From an uncultured Eubacteriales bacterium (GTDB taxonomy: Bacteria > Bacillota > Clostridia > Christensenellales > Aristaeellaceae), in NCBI GenBank assembly GCA_902764875.1, contig CACWXP010000006.1, positions 62,001 through 126,000 on the forward strand: a DNA stretch of 64,000 bases, in the 5' to 3' direction. Each line of letters opens with the position of its first letter. Position 1 is the stretch's first letter. Of this stretch, positions 52,374 to 58,956 are shown one piece after another. The notes beneath the pieces are model-generated. The model had not been told where the DNA came from, ran no database searches, and worked only from the letters and a program-made list of their open reading frames with translations. The position numbers and the translations under genes were made by a program.

Positions 52374-52543
52374 GCGTTCGGACCTCGAAAACGTTTTTGT
52401 CGGATATACGATATAAACAGAGTATATCGGTATGAAGCTTCCGTGTCAATCAGGAAGACCGACCAACGGAACAAAAAAAAAAGAGAGGACGAAAGACCAA
52501 GGAAATGCTCCCTGTACGATGGTTACAAGTTGTAAAGTTCCTC

Positions 52544-52573
52544 TTGCATATAAGCAACTATATTTGCTATAAT
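52544..52573 (+). promoter_or_regulatory. Promoter of the H1-like protein gene
   Basis: TTGCAT (52544-52549) and TATAAT (52568-52573), 18-base spacer, with a leader of about 90 bases to the start. The gap 52374-52543 upstream shows nothing else. Confidence 0.78.
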
Positions 52574-52671
52574 AACTTCATCCATATAAGAAGTCTGGCT
52601 GCCGGCTGCGATTTGGCGCTGTACAATCAGACACTATATCATTTATAAGGTTTTGAAAGGAGAGCAAACAA

Positions 52672-53499
52672 ATGGCAAACAAAAAGAACCCGGCAAAAGA
52701 TTTCTTCTCTGCCATGCCGTTCTGGGGATGGGACGAAGAGGAAGCAAAGGATCAGTGGAAAGATTTCAAATCCAGCGTAGAGAAACTCTGGAAACAGTAC
52801 GAGGATATGCAGAAGGCGGCCAAGAAAGCCTGGCAGGAGCAGTGGGACACCTTCTTCACTCAGCTGATGGAAATTCAGCAGACCGTTGCAGATACGCTGC
52901 CGGATGAAAAAGCTTCTCTGCCCGGCATGCCTGCCACCTCTCCCAAAGAGATCGTTGAAAAGGCGAAGGAATTCCAGCAGAAGGCCAATGCGCGTGCTGT
53001 GGAGCAGGCCGACAACATGTTTAAATTCCAGATGGACCAGCAGAAGCAGGTTAAGGAAATCGTTACGGGTGCCGTGCAGAACGTAGAAGACAACCTGAAC
53101 GATGATGAGGAAAAACCTGTGGTTGAAGAACCTGTAGTTGAAGAACCTGTGGTCGAGAAGCCGGCCAAGAAGGCTGCTGCAAAACAGACCAAGAAGGCTG
53201 CTGAGAAACCGGCCGCAAAGACGGCTGAGAAACCCGCCGCGAAACAGACCAAGAAGGCCGCCGAGAAGCCGGCCGCAAAGACGGCTGAGAAACCCGCCGC
53301 GAAGAAGACCAAGAAGGCTGCTGAGAAACCTGCCGCGAAGCAGACCAAGAAGGCTGCTGAGAAACCCGCCGCGAAGCAGGCCAAGAAGCCCGCTGATCAA
53401 CCCGCCAAGAAACCAGGCCGGAAACCGGCAGAAAAAGCTGCTGAAAAACCGGCGGAAGTGAAGGTTGAAGCACCGGCTGAGAAACCGGCAGAGAGCTGA
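52672..53499 (+). CDS. Phasin-like helical protein with H1-like repeats
   Basis: A 275-residue two-part protein. Residues 1-130 are amphipathic helix, rich in Trp, Gln and charged residues (WDEEEAKDQWKDFKSSVEKL, then KQVKEIVTGAVQNVEDNL), similar to phasin-like coiled segments. Residues 140-275 are tandem Lys/Ala/Pro repeats (KTKKAAEKPAAK-type units) like histone H1 or AlgP tails, expected to bind DNA or polyanions. A VVEEP triplet repeat forms the hinge. AAAGGAGAG precedes the start. No polyhydroxyalkanoate genes are nearby, so a nucleoid or granule role is only a guess. Confidence 0.75.
   Translation: MANKKNPAKDFFSAMPFWGWDEEEAKDQWKDFKSSVEKLWKQYEDMQKAAKKAWQEQWDTFFTQLMEIQQTVADTLPDEKASLPGMPATSPKEIVEKAKEFQQKANARAVEQADNMFKFQMDQQKQVKEIVTGAVQNVEDNLNDDEEKPVVEEPVVEEPVVEKPAKKAAAKQTKKAAEKPAAKTAEKPAAKQTKKAAEKPAAKTAEKPAAKKTKKAAEKPAAKQTKKAAEKPAAKQAKKPADQPAKKPGRKPAEKAAEKPAEVKVEAPAEKPAES
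53155..53400 (+). repeat. Tandem DNA repeats coding KPAAK units
   Basis: About six near-identical units of roughly 30-60 bases code for repeated AAEKPAAK and KQTKKAAEKPAAK peptides inside the H1-like gene. The high DNA identity between units makes the tract prone to slippage, so its length may vary between strains. Confidence 0.8.
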
Positions 53500-53593
53500 T
53501 TTCCGAGAAGCTGTGAAGAAACGGCCGAACATTTTAATACCAAAGAACGGCGTCCCGTGAAGGGGCTCCGTTTTCAGCAGTTGTTTTATTCGA

Positions 53594-53722
53594 TCAAATA
53601 CACCATTCCGTGCTCGCGGCCTGCAGTTGTGCCATGCGGCTGAACATGCTGCCTTCTCTGGCAAACAGTTCGGCCGGGCTGCCTTCTTCAACAATCGTTC
53701 CGTCAGACAACACGACAATACA
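53594..53722 (-). pseudogene. C-terminal remnant of an ABC exporter
   Basis: On the minus strand the frame reads CIVVLSDGTIVEEGSPAELF, then AREGSMFSRMAQLQ and a TGA at 53596-53594. This is the end of an ABC ATPase domain (the region after the H-loop). Nothing upstream of 53722 on this strand continues it; instead the TTGACG of a plus-strand promoter begins at 53724. It is a broken-off 3' end. The membrane-domain piece at 55575-55955 may come from the same or a paired gene. Confidence 0.7.
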
Positions 53723-53723
53723 G

Positions 53724-53752
53724 TTGACGTATGCGCAGAAGTATGCTAATAT
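53724..53752 (+). promoter_or_regulatory. Promoter P1 of the metal-regulated island
   Basis: TTGACG (53724-53729) and TAATAT (53747-53752), 17-base spacer. The predicted transcription start near 53759 falls at the first base of a palindromic operator, so a bound repressor would block it. Confidence 0.72.
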
Positions 53753-53758
53753 GCTCAT

Positions 53759-53776
53759 GGTTAGCAAATGCTAACC
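53759..53776. promoter_or_regulatory. DtxR-like operator 1
   Basis: GGTTAGCAAATGCTAACC has two perfect 8-bp arms around a 2-base centre. The half-sites GGTTAG and CTAACC are those of DtxR/IdeR iron boxes, although here they are 6 bases apart rather than the 1 base of the classical 19-mer. A DtxR-family gene lies 1.5 kb downstream. Confidence 0.68.
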
Positions 53777-53828
53777 AACGAGATGATATCGACCGGGTTT
53801 AAGCCATCCCGAGAGATATACCAACACC

Positions 53829-53876
53829 TTACCTCCAAAGAGACGGGATGCCTTTGCGTACTGGCATCCCGTTTTC
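53829..53876 (+). repeat. Structured repeat element, copy A
   Basis: TTACCTCCAAAGAG followed by a 10-bp perfect hairpin (53843-53852 with 53863-53872, loop TTTGCGTACT) and TTTTC. It is nearly the same as copy B at 55169-55216. The short T run could make copy A a terminator of the roughly 115-base transcript from P1, which has no convincing reading frame. Confidence 0.6.
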
Positions 53877-53900
53877 TTAGGGACGATCGCGAATCATCGC

Positions 53901-54410
53901 ATGAAGAGTCAAAGAGACTGCTTGCAGATCACGGATCTCGGCTGCGGAGGAGGTCGTAACGCAGGGGAACTTCTCAGAAAGTATCCGAATGCGAAAGTGA
54001 CCGCGGTTGATTATTCTGTGCTTTCAGTTGAAAAAGCAAAGGAATATAACAAAAATGAAATCGCGTCCGGACGGTGTACGGTCATGCAGGGCGATGTGTC
54101 TGACCTGAAGCTGCCGGCAGGCAAATATGATCTGGCCACAGCTTTTGAGACGGTCTATTTCTGGCCCGGACTGGAGAAATGCTTTGCACAGGTCTGCAGG
54201 GTTCTGAAACCCGGAGGATGGTTTATGATTTGTAACGAATCAGACGGAACCGATTCTGTCAGCCTGAAATACGAGAAAATCATCGAAGGCATGAAATGTC
54301 ATACTGCCGAAGAACTTGAGCGGGCGCTGACTGCGGCCGGTTTTACAGACATTCAAAAAGGCCACCATCCCGACAAGCCGTGGATCACAGTCCTTGCAAG
54401 AAAGGCATGA
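53901..54410 (+). CDS. SAM methyltransferase, N-terminally truncated
   Basis: A 169-residue class I methyltransferase domain. Motif I is ITDLGCGGGRNAGELL, almost at the N-terminus, followed by the acidic loop VTAVDYS, GDVSDLKLPAGKYDLA and RVLKPGGWFMICNE. Homologues carry about 40 further residues before motif I, which are missing here, and no clear ribosome site precedes the ATG at 53901. It is probably the 3' part of a gene cut by the rearrangement that built this island. Substrate unknown. Confidence 0.7.
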   Translation: MKSQRDCLQITDLGCGGGRNAGELLRKYPNAKVTAVDYSVLSVEKAKEYNKNEIASGRCTVMQGDVSDLKLPAGKYDLATAFETVYFWPGLEKCFAQVCRVLKPGGWFMICNESDGTDSVSLKYEKIIEGMKCHTAEELERALTAAGFTDIQKGHHPDKPWITVLARKA

Positions 54411-54464
54411 AGGTATGACAGCCCCGATGGCGAAAAAAAAACCAATAACACGATCATGGGGTCA

Positions 54465-54493
54465 TTGACAAAACTGGGATGTCGTGCTATGGT
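54465..54493 (+). promoter_or_regulatory. Promoter P2 driving the DUF3793 gene
   Basis: A consensus TTGACA (54465-54470), 17-base spacer and TATGGT (54488-54493). Operator 2 begins 5 bases downstream of the -10 and so covers the start point, the same arrangement as at P1. Confidence 0.8.
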
Positions 54494-54498
54494 AATAA

Positions 54499-54516
54499 CG
54501 TTAGCAGTAACTAACC
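54499..54516. promoter_or_regulatory. DtxR-like operator 2
   Basis: CGTTAGCAGTAACTAACC aligns base for base with operator 1, keeping GTTAG, six bases, CTAACC. It overlaps the predicted start of P2. Confidence 0.65.
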
Positions 54517-54520
54517 GATG

Positions 54521-54559
54521 AGCTGCGCATTTTCGGATGAACCTGACAAATGTGCAGCT
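54521..54559 (+). promoter_or_regulatory. Leader hairpin before DUF3793 gene
   Basis: AGCTGCGCATTT (54521-54532) pairs with AAATGTGCAGCT (54548-54559), 12 bp with one wobble, 15-base loop, followed by ATTTAAAA. It lies in the P2 transcript between operators 2 and 3 and could be an RNA-level control element or a weak attenuator. Confidence 0.45.
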
Positions 54560-54574
54560 ATTTAAAAGAGCAAA

Positions 54575-54592
54575 GGTTAGATAAAACTAATT
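54575..54592. promoter_or_regulatory. DtxR-like operator 3, weaker
   Basis: GGTTAGATAAAACTAATT keeps the GTTAG, six bases, CTAA layout of operators 1 and 2 with a degenerate right arm. It sits just upstream of the DUF3793 ribosome site and may be a second, weaker binding site of the same promoter. Confidence 0.45.
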
Positions 54593-54617
54593 GATTTCGG
54601 ATTAACAGGAGGCTGCC

Positions 54618-55166
54618 ATGTCCAATGAGACGCTGATTCGCTGCTGCGCACCAACCATGGCCAGTCTGAAAACAGGAAATATGTTTAACTGTCCGTTTAA
54701 AAGCAGGGAAGAGATGATCTGCGAACTGAGAAGACTGAACCAGATTCTTGGGCATAAGGGACTCCGTGTTCTTCCCCTGCGCTGGAGCGACGGCCGTGCG
54801 CTGGTATATTTATACCGGCCGAAAATGCTGGAAAAGGATCTGAGAAATGACCTGGCATCAAAACTTCTTTCCGAGTGCGGATATACCTGCGGAAATCCGA
54901 ACCGCTGCATCGCCCAGCTGATCGAACGGCTTCGGAACGATCAGGATTTTCCTCATGAGGTTGGACTGCTCCTGGGTTATCCGCCGGCGGATGTGGACGG
55001 ATTTATGCATCAGAAACATGCCTGCAAGCTTTCCGGAATCTGGAAAGTTTATGACGATGTGGAAGGCGCTTCCCGGCAGTTCACACGCTGCAAACGCTGC
55101 ACTGAAGTGTATCTGCAGCGCTATCAACAGGGATACTCTCTGGATCAGCTGACAGTGACTGCCTGA
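54618..55166 (+). CDS. DUF3793 family protein
   Basis: A 182-residue protein of the DUF3793 family. Conserved features include CCAPTMASLKTGNMF, the central ELRRLNQILGHKGLRVLPLR, DFPHEVGLLLGYPPADVDGF and the C-terminal CKRCTEVYL with paired cysteines. Biochemical function is unknown; members often sit beside ferrous iron transport and flavodoxin genes. AGGAGG precedes the ATG at 54618. Promoter P2 with two DtxR-like operators stands directly upstream, which supports a role in metal limitation. Confidence 0.87.
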   Translation: MSNETLIRCCAPTMASLKTGNMFNCPFKSREEMICELRRLNQILGHKGLRVLPLRWSDGRALVYLYRPKMLEKDLRNDLASKLLSECGYTCGNPNRCIAQLIERLRNDQDFPHEVGLLLGYPPADVDGFMHQKHACKLSGIWKVYDDVEGASRQFTRCKRCTEVYLQRYQQGYSLDQLTVTA

Positions 55167-55168
55167 AT

Positions 55169-55216
55169 TTACCTCCATAGAGGGGCGGGATGCCGTTGCG
55201 TGCCGGCATCCCGCCC
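55169..55216 (+). repeat. Structured repeat element, copy B
   Basis: TTACCTCCATAGAGG followed by a 12-bp perfect hairpin (55183-55194 with 55205-55216, loop GTTGCGTGCC). It matches copy A at 53829, including the TTGCGT loop core, but has no T run, so termination alone does not explain it. It lies between the DUF3793 and DtxR genes. Confidence 0.6.
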
Positions 55217-55251
55217 AGTGCAGAATTCGTTTGAAAGGAAAAAACTCAGCC

Positions 55252-55656
55252 ATGACAATTCATGAATCCGCGGAGGACTATCTGGAGCAGATCCTGATGG
55301 TGATGGAAAGAAAAGGTCATGTACGATCCATTGATATTGCAGCCGGCCTGAAGGTGACCAAAGCTTCTGTCAGTGTGGCCATGCGGAAGCTCAGGGAAAA
55401 CGGGTTTATCAACATGGGTTCTGATAATCTGATTTCCCTGACGGATAAAGGATATGCGATCGCGCGAAAGATTTACGACCGTCACCGGACATTGACAAAG
55501 TACCTGATACAGCTTGGCGTATCTGAGAAAAATGTCAAAGAGGACGCCTGCAAGATCGAACATCACCTGCGTTACCAACCCCTCGTCCGCCTTATGTTTG
55601 CGGGGCGCCACAGGTTTGGTCGCGTGCTGCATAACGGTATTGAAAACGACATATAA
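55252..55656 (+). CDS. DtxR/MntR-family regulator, 3'-truncated
   Basis: A metal-dependent repressor whose genuine part spans about residues 1-106. The winged helix (IDIAAGLKVTKASVSVAMRK) is intact. Likely metal ligands are D9, E12, H78, C100, E103 and H104; the first two match MntR, while the Cys matches the iron-type DtxR site. After IEHHL the family continues about 20 residues, but here the reading frame runs into antisense of the ABC exporter fragment, giving a foreign tail of about 28 residues to 55656. DNA binding may survive; dimer or metal control may be altered. Confidence 0.75.
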   Translation: MTIHESAEDYLEQILMVMERKGHVRSIDIAAGLKVTKASVSVAMRKLRENGFINMGSDNLISLTDKGYAIARKIYDRHRTLTKYLIQLGVSEKNVKEDACKIEHHLRYQPLVRLMFAGRHRFGRVLHNGIENDI

Positions 55657-55955
55657 GGCGATGCCCGCCACCAGCACGAGGCCGATGCGCCAGTCAAAAG
55701 CAAGAACGAAGCAGGCGATCACGAACTTCTCATAGCTGGTTTTGGCTTTGCCGAAGGCCTTGATAACCTCGATGCCGTTGATGTATTCCACGGCGGTATC
55801 ATTTAACCCCTTGGTTTTGACCACGGTATTCTCGTAGCTCTCCTTGCTGCCCCGCATCATCAGGGCAAAGAAAAACAGGCCGACAGGTACTGTGATCAAA
55901 GACAGCAGCGCCAGCCGCCAGTCGATTTTCACCATGTAGCCGAAAATCACAAATC
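55575..55955 (-). pseudogene. Membrane-domain fragment of an ABC exporter
   Basis: On the minus strand the frame reads FGYMVKIDWRLALLSLITVP and later NTVVKTKGLNDTAVEYINGI, EVIKAFGKAKTSYEKF and AFDWRIGLVLVAGIALYVV. This is the central part of an ABC exporter transmembrane domain with its second intracellular loop. It lacks a start region, ends abruptly against the DtxR gene near 55570, and has no ATPase domain. Its right edge meets the promoter of the GH127 gene near 55955. Confidence 0.75.
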
Positions 55956-55957
55956 CA

Positions 55958-55986
55958 TTGCAATCACTACCTGTGAATGGTACAAT
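55958..55986 (+). promoter_or_regulatory. Promoter of the GH127 gene
   Basis: TTGCAA (55958-55963) and TACAAT (55981-55986), 17-base spacer, ending 34 bases before the gene start. Confidence 0.68.
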
Positions 55987-56020
55987 ACCCCCAGGCAAAA
56001 ATCAGAGAGGGGACAGGGTG

Positions 56021-57904
56021 ATGAGAACACAGGAACAGCCCGGCATCGAAGCATATAAAGCCTCCGGCTTTATGGGAAAAGAGCAGGAACTTGTCCGTAA
56101 AGTCGTTCTTCCGTATCAGCAGGACGTTCTTCAGGACAAGGCCGGGACAGAGAAAAGTCATGTATATGATAACTATCGCAACGCCGCAGCAGCACTCCGC
56201 GGGGAAGATACAAGAGACGGCTTCTACGGCATGGTCTTTCAGGATTCCGACGCGGCCAAATGGCTGGAAGCTGCGGCCTATTCCCTGGGTGTCTGCCCGG
56301 ACAGGGGACTCGAAGCTGCCTGCGATGAACTGATCGCCCTTATTTCCGCCGCTCAGGATAAGGACGGCTATCTGAATACACGGTTCACTATTTCCGACCG
56401 GGACAAAAGATGGACCAACCTGCTGGAAGGCCATGAAATGTACTGTTCCGGACATATGTTCGAAGCCGGTGCGGCGTACTATGAAGCTACGGGGAAGAGA
56501 ACACTTCTGGATGTATGCCTGAAGAACGCGGAACATATCTACAACCGCTTTGTGAAAGACGCAACCGAAGGTTATCCCGGACATCCGGAGATCGAACTGG
56601 CTCTGATGAAGCTCTACCGTGCCAGCGGAGAAAAGCGCTGCCTGGAACTTGCAGAGCATTTCATTAATGTCCGGGGTGTCGATCCGGATTACTACCGGAA
56701 GGAATGCGAGTCCCGGGACTGGACTGTATGGGGCGGCAAAGGCGACAACCCTGACTATCAGCAATCCGGAAAACCTGTACGGGAACAGACGGAAGCTTCC
56801 GGCCATTCTGTGAGAGCCGCCTACCTTTATACTGCTATGGCGGATCTTGCCGCGGAAACAGGAGACGAGTCCCTTCTGAAGGCCTGCCGCCGCCTGTGGG
56901 ACAGCATTACCCAAAGACGGATGTACGTCACGGGCGGTATCGGGTCAACCGTACACGGAGAAGCCTTCTGGGCAGACTATGATCTGCCCTCCGATACGGC
57001 CTATGCGGAGACCTGCGCCTCCATCGGCCTTATGTTCTTCGCATACCGCATGCTGCAGAATGAATGTGACTCCAGATATGCGGACGTCATGGAGCAGGCT
57101 TTCTACAATACCGTTCTTTCAGGCATGGCGCTGGACGGGAAAAGTTTCTTCTATGTAAATCCGCTGGAAACCGTCTTGGGAATTTCCGGCATCGCGCCGA
57201 CCCATAAGCATACCCTGCCAACGCGCCCGGGCTGGTATGCCTGCGCCTGCTGCCCTCCGAATGTGGCCAGAACCGTTATGTCCATCGGAAAGTATGCTTA
57301 TGGTGAAAGCAGTGATACCGCGTTCTGTCACCTGTATGCCGCAGGGGAAGTCAGCTTCCGGAACGGGATCCGTTTCACCTGTGAAACGGATTACCCCTAT
57401 GGCTTGACCGTCATCTACCGGATCCGGAAAGGCGGACGTTTGGCCGTCCGGATTCCGCAATGGAGCAGGAAAACCCGGATTTCGCTGAACGATTTTTCCG
57501 CCGAATACGAAACAGACAGGGGTTATGCATACCTGTCTGTAAAGGATGGGGATGAACTCATCCTTTCGCTGGACGGCGAACCCAGATATGTATATGCATC
57601 CCGCAGGATCGCGGGACTGACCGGAAAAATGTGCGTTTGCAGAGGACCGCTGGTCTACTGCATGGAAGGCGCTGACAACGGTGGAACCGTGCTCGGGCTG
57701 CGCCTGACCGGGGGAAAAATCACCGAAACCTCTGCAGAAGGTCTTCCCGGCGTCATTGCACTGAAAGCGGACGCCTGCAGGATCGGTGACCTTGAAAAGC
57801 TCTATTCCCAGGATAAGCCTGCGGAACAGGCAGCCACTGCAACGCTGGTCCCGTATTACTGCCGAGCCAACCGGGGTGAAACGGACATGAAGGTCTGGAG
57901 CTGA
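56021..57904 (+). CDS. GH127 beta-L-arabinofuranosidase
   Basis: A 627-residue glycoside hydrolase of family 127. The zinc-binding and catalytic residues of the characterised HypBA1 enzyme are all visible: E330 and C332 in YAETCASIG, and C410 and C411 in CACCPPNVAR, one of which is the nucleophile. No signal peptide is present, so it acts on arabino-oligosaccharides already taken up. No transporter or partner glycosidase is adjacent. AGAGGGGACAGG precedes the ATG at 56021. It lies just right of the rearranged island. Confidence 0.92.
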   Translation: MRTQEQPGIEAYKASGFMGKEQELVRKVVLPYQQDVLQDKAGTEKSHVYDNYRNAAAALRGEDTRDGFYGMVFQDSDAAKWLEAAAYSLGVCPDRGLEAACDELIALISAAQDKDGYLNTRFTISDRDKRWTNLLEGHEMYCSGHMFEAGAAYYEATGKRTLLDVCLKNAEHIYNRFVKDATEGYPGHPEIELALMKLYRASGEKRCLELAEHFINVRGVDPDYYRKECESRDWTVWGGKGDNPDYQQSGKPVREQTEASGHSVRAAYLYTAMADLAAETGDESLLKACRRLWDSITQRRMYVTGGIGSTVHGEAFWADYDLPSDTAYAETCASIGLMFFAYRMLQNECDSRYADVMEQAFYNTVLSGMALDGKSFFYVNPLETVLGISGIAPTHKHTLPTRPGWYACACCPPNVARTVMSIGKYAYGESSDTAFCHLYAAGEVSFRNGIRFTCETDYPYGLTVIYRIRKGGRLAVRIPQWSRKTRISLNDFSAEYETDRGYAYLSVKDGDELILSLDGEPRYVYASRRIAGLTGKMCVCRGPLVYCMEGADNGGTVLGLRLTGGKITETSAEGLPGVIALKADACRIGDLEKLYSQDKPAEQAATATLVPYYCRANRGETDMKVWS

Positions 57905-58079
57905 TCATATCAGCTTGCGCAGGCACATTGCTGCCGATGCATCTATCACTTGTTCTAATATGGGCCGAGGGTGATGATTTGTTTTTCCGATCGTCTTAAT
58001 GTTGACTTGCAGTTGTCGCCTCCCGGAATATGTCTTTCAATCTTATTTCAAGGTTTCCCGGATATACTCCTTCCGTGGT

Positions 58080-58110
58080 CAGGATCAGCAGGCGCTGCGC
58101 CATGATCCTG
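58080..58110 (+). promoter_or_regulatory. Leader hairpin before proline-rich gene
   Basis: CAGGATCA (58080-58087) pairs with TGATCCTG (58103-58110) and an inner GGCGC/GCGCC stem closes a single-base loop. It sits immediately upstream of the GGAGGAG ribosome site and has no T run. A clear promoter was not found in the 57905-58132 gap. Confidence 0.45.
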
Positions 58111-58132
58111 GTACCTGAAAGGAGGAGACCCA

Positions 58133-58894
58133 ATGAAGAAGATTCTTGCGATTCTGTTGACCTTTTCTCTGCTGATGACGGCTGTGGCTGCCCTTGCGGA
58201 AGACAATGCCAGCGCGCAGAACCAGATGCCCACTACGAACGAACCAGGTCCGTTCCCCGGAGGCGGAAGACCGGAAGATATGCCGGAACCTCCGAATGGT
58301 GAGAAGCCGGACGCCGCACCGGAAAAGCCGGTCGGTGAGCAACCGGAGGACGCGCCGGAAGCCCCGAATGGCGAGAAGCCGGACGCTGCGCCGGAAAAGC
58401 CGACCGGCGAAAAACCGGAGGATGCGCCTGCGGAGCCAGAAGACAGCCAGGCGAATGGTGAAAAACCGAATGCTGCTCCGGTAAGTCCGGATGACGGAAA
58501 TGCCAATAACCGGAAACCCGGCGGCAGACCGGCGGGACAAATACCGGAAGGCCAGGCTCCGGAAATGCCGGACTGGGATAAACTGGTGACCGATGGTGTG
58601 ATCTCCGAGGAAACGGCGGCTAAACTCAAGGCATATATTGAGGAGAATCTGCCTGAGAATCTGCAAGAGAAGCCTGACGGAGAGAAACCCGCAGATCCGC
58701 CGCAGACGCCTGAGGATGGAAAACCGGCGGATCCGCAGGGAAAACCGGACGGAGAAGAACCGGCCAATCCGAATCTGGAAATAGTGAATCAGCTGCTGGA
58801 GGCAGGTGTTCTGTCGCAGGAGGAAGCGGATGCTGTTTCAGCCTGGATCACGGAGAACACGCCGATGGATCCTGCCGCCGAAACAAATGGCTGA
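58133..58894 (+). CDS. Secreted proline-rich repeat protein
   Basis: A 253-residue exported protein. The signal peptide (1-22) ends at LAED. The body is low-complexity, rich in Pro, Glu, Lys, Asp and Gly, with repeated units of the form APEKPxGEKPEDAP. Two short helical motifs at the C-terminal side, DGVISEETAAKLKAYIEEN and AGVLSQEEADAVSAWITEN, look like a duplicated capping unit. The extended repeats would span the cell wall. No enzymatic domain is seen; a surface spacer or adhesin-like role is inference. Confidence 0.7.
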   Translation: MKKILAILLTFSLLMTAVAALAEDNASAQNQMPTTNEPGPFPGGGRPEDMPEPPNGEKPDAAPEKPVGEQPEDAPEAPNGEKPDAAPEKPTGEKPEDAPAEPEDSQANGEKPNAAPVSPDDGNANNRKPGGRPAGQIPEGQAPEMPDWDKLVTDGVISEETAAKLKAYIEENLPENLQEKPDGEKPADPPQTPEDGKPADPQGKPDGEEPANPNLEIVNQLLEAGVLSQEEADAVSAWITENTPMDPAAETNG

Positions 58895-58922
58895 CAACAT
58901 TTGAACATGGAAGTTAAATTCC

Positions 58923-58956
58923 ACGGCGCCGCTGAAAAACGCGGCGCTGTTTTTTG
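58923..58956 (+). terminator. Intrinsic terminator after proline-rich gene
   Basis: GCGCCGC (58926-58932) pairs with GCGGCGC (58941-58947), with further closing pairs, around an 8-base loop and followed by six Ts. Confidence 0.88.

Noticed and set aside
53155..53400. Regular repeats that could suggest a CRISPR array
   Set aside because: Units are contiguous, in frame and coding; no unique spacers and no cas genes.
53540..53580. Terminator after the H1-like gene
   Set aside because: ACGGCGTCCC and GGGGCTCCGT pair imperfectly with three mismatches, too weak to list.
52639..53718. 359-codon minus-strand frame rich in Gly, Leu and Phe
   Set aside because: Antisense of the Lys/Ala/Pro repeat tract; the apparent repeat protein is a mirror of the H1-like gene.
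58002..58034. Promoter TTGACT with a TATGTC-like -10 before the proline-rich gene
   Set aside because: Spacing is 21 bases, outside the usual range.
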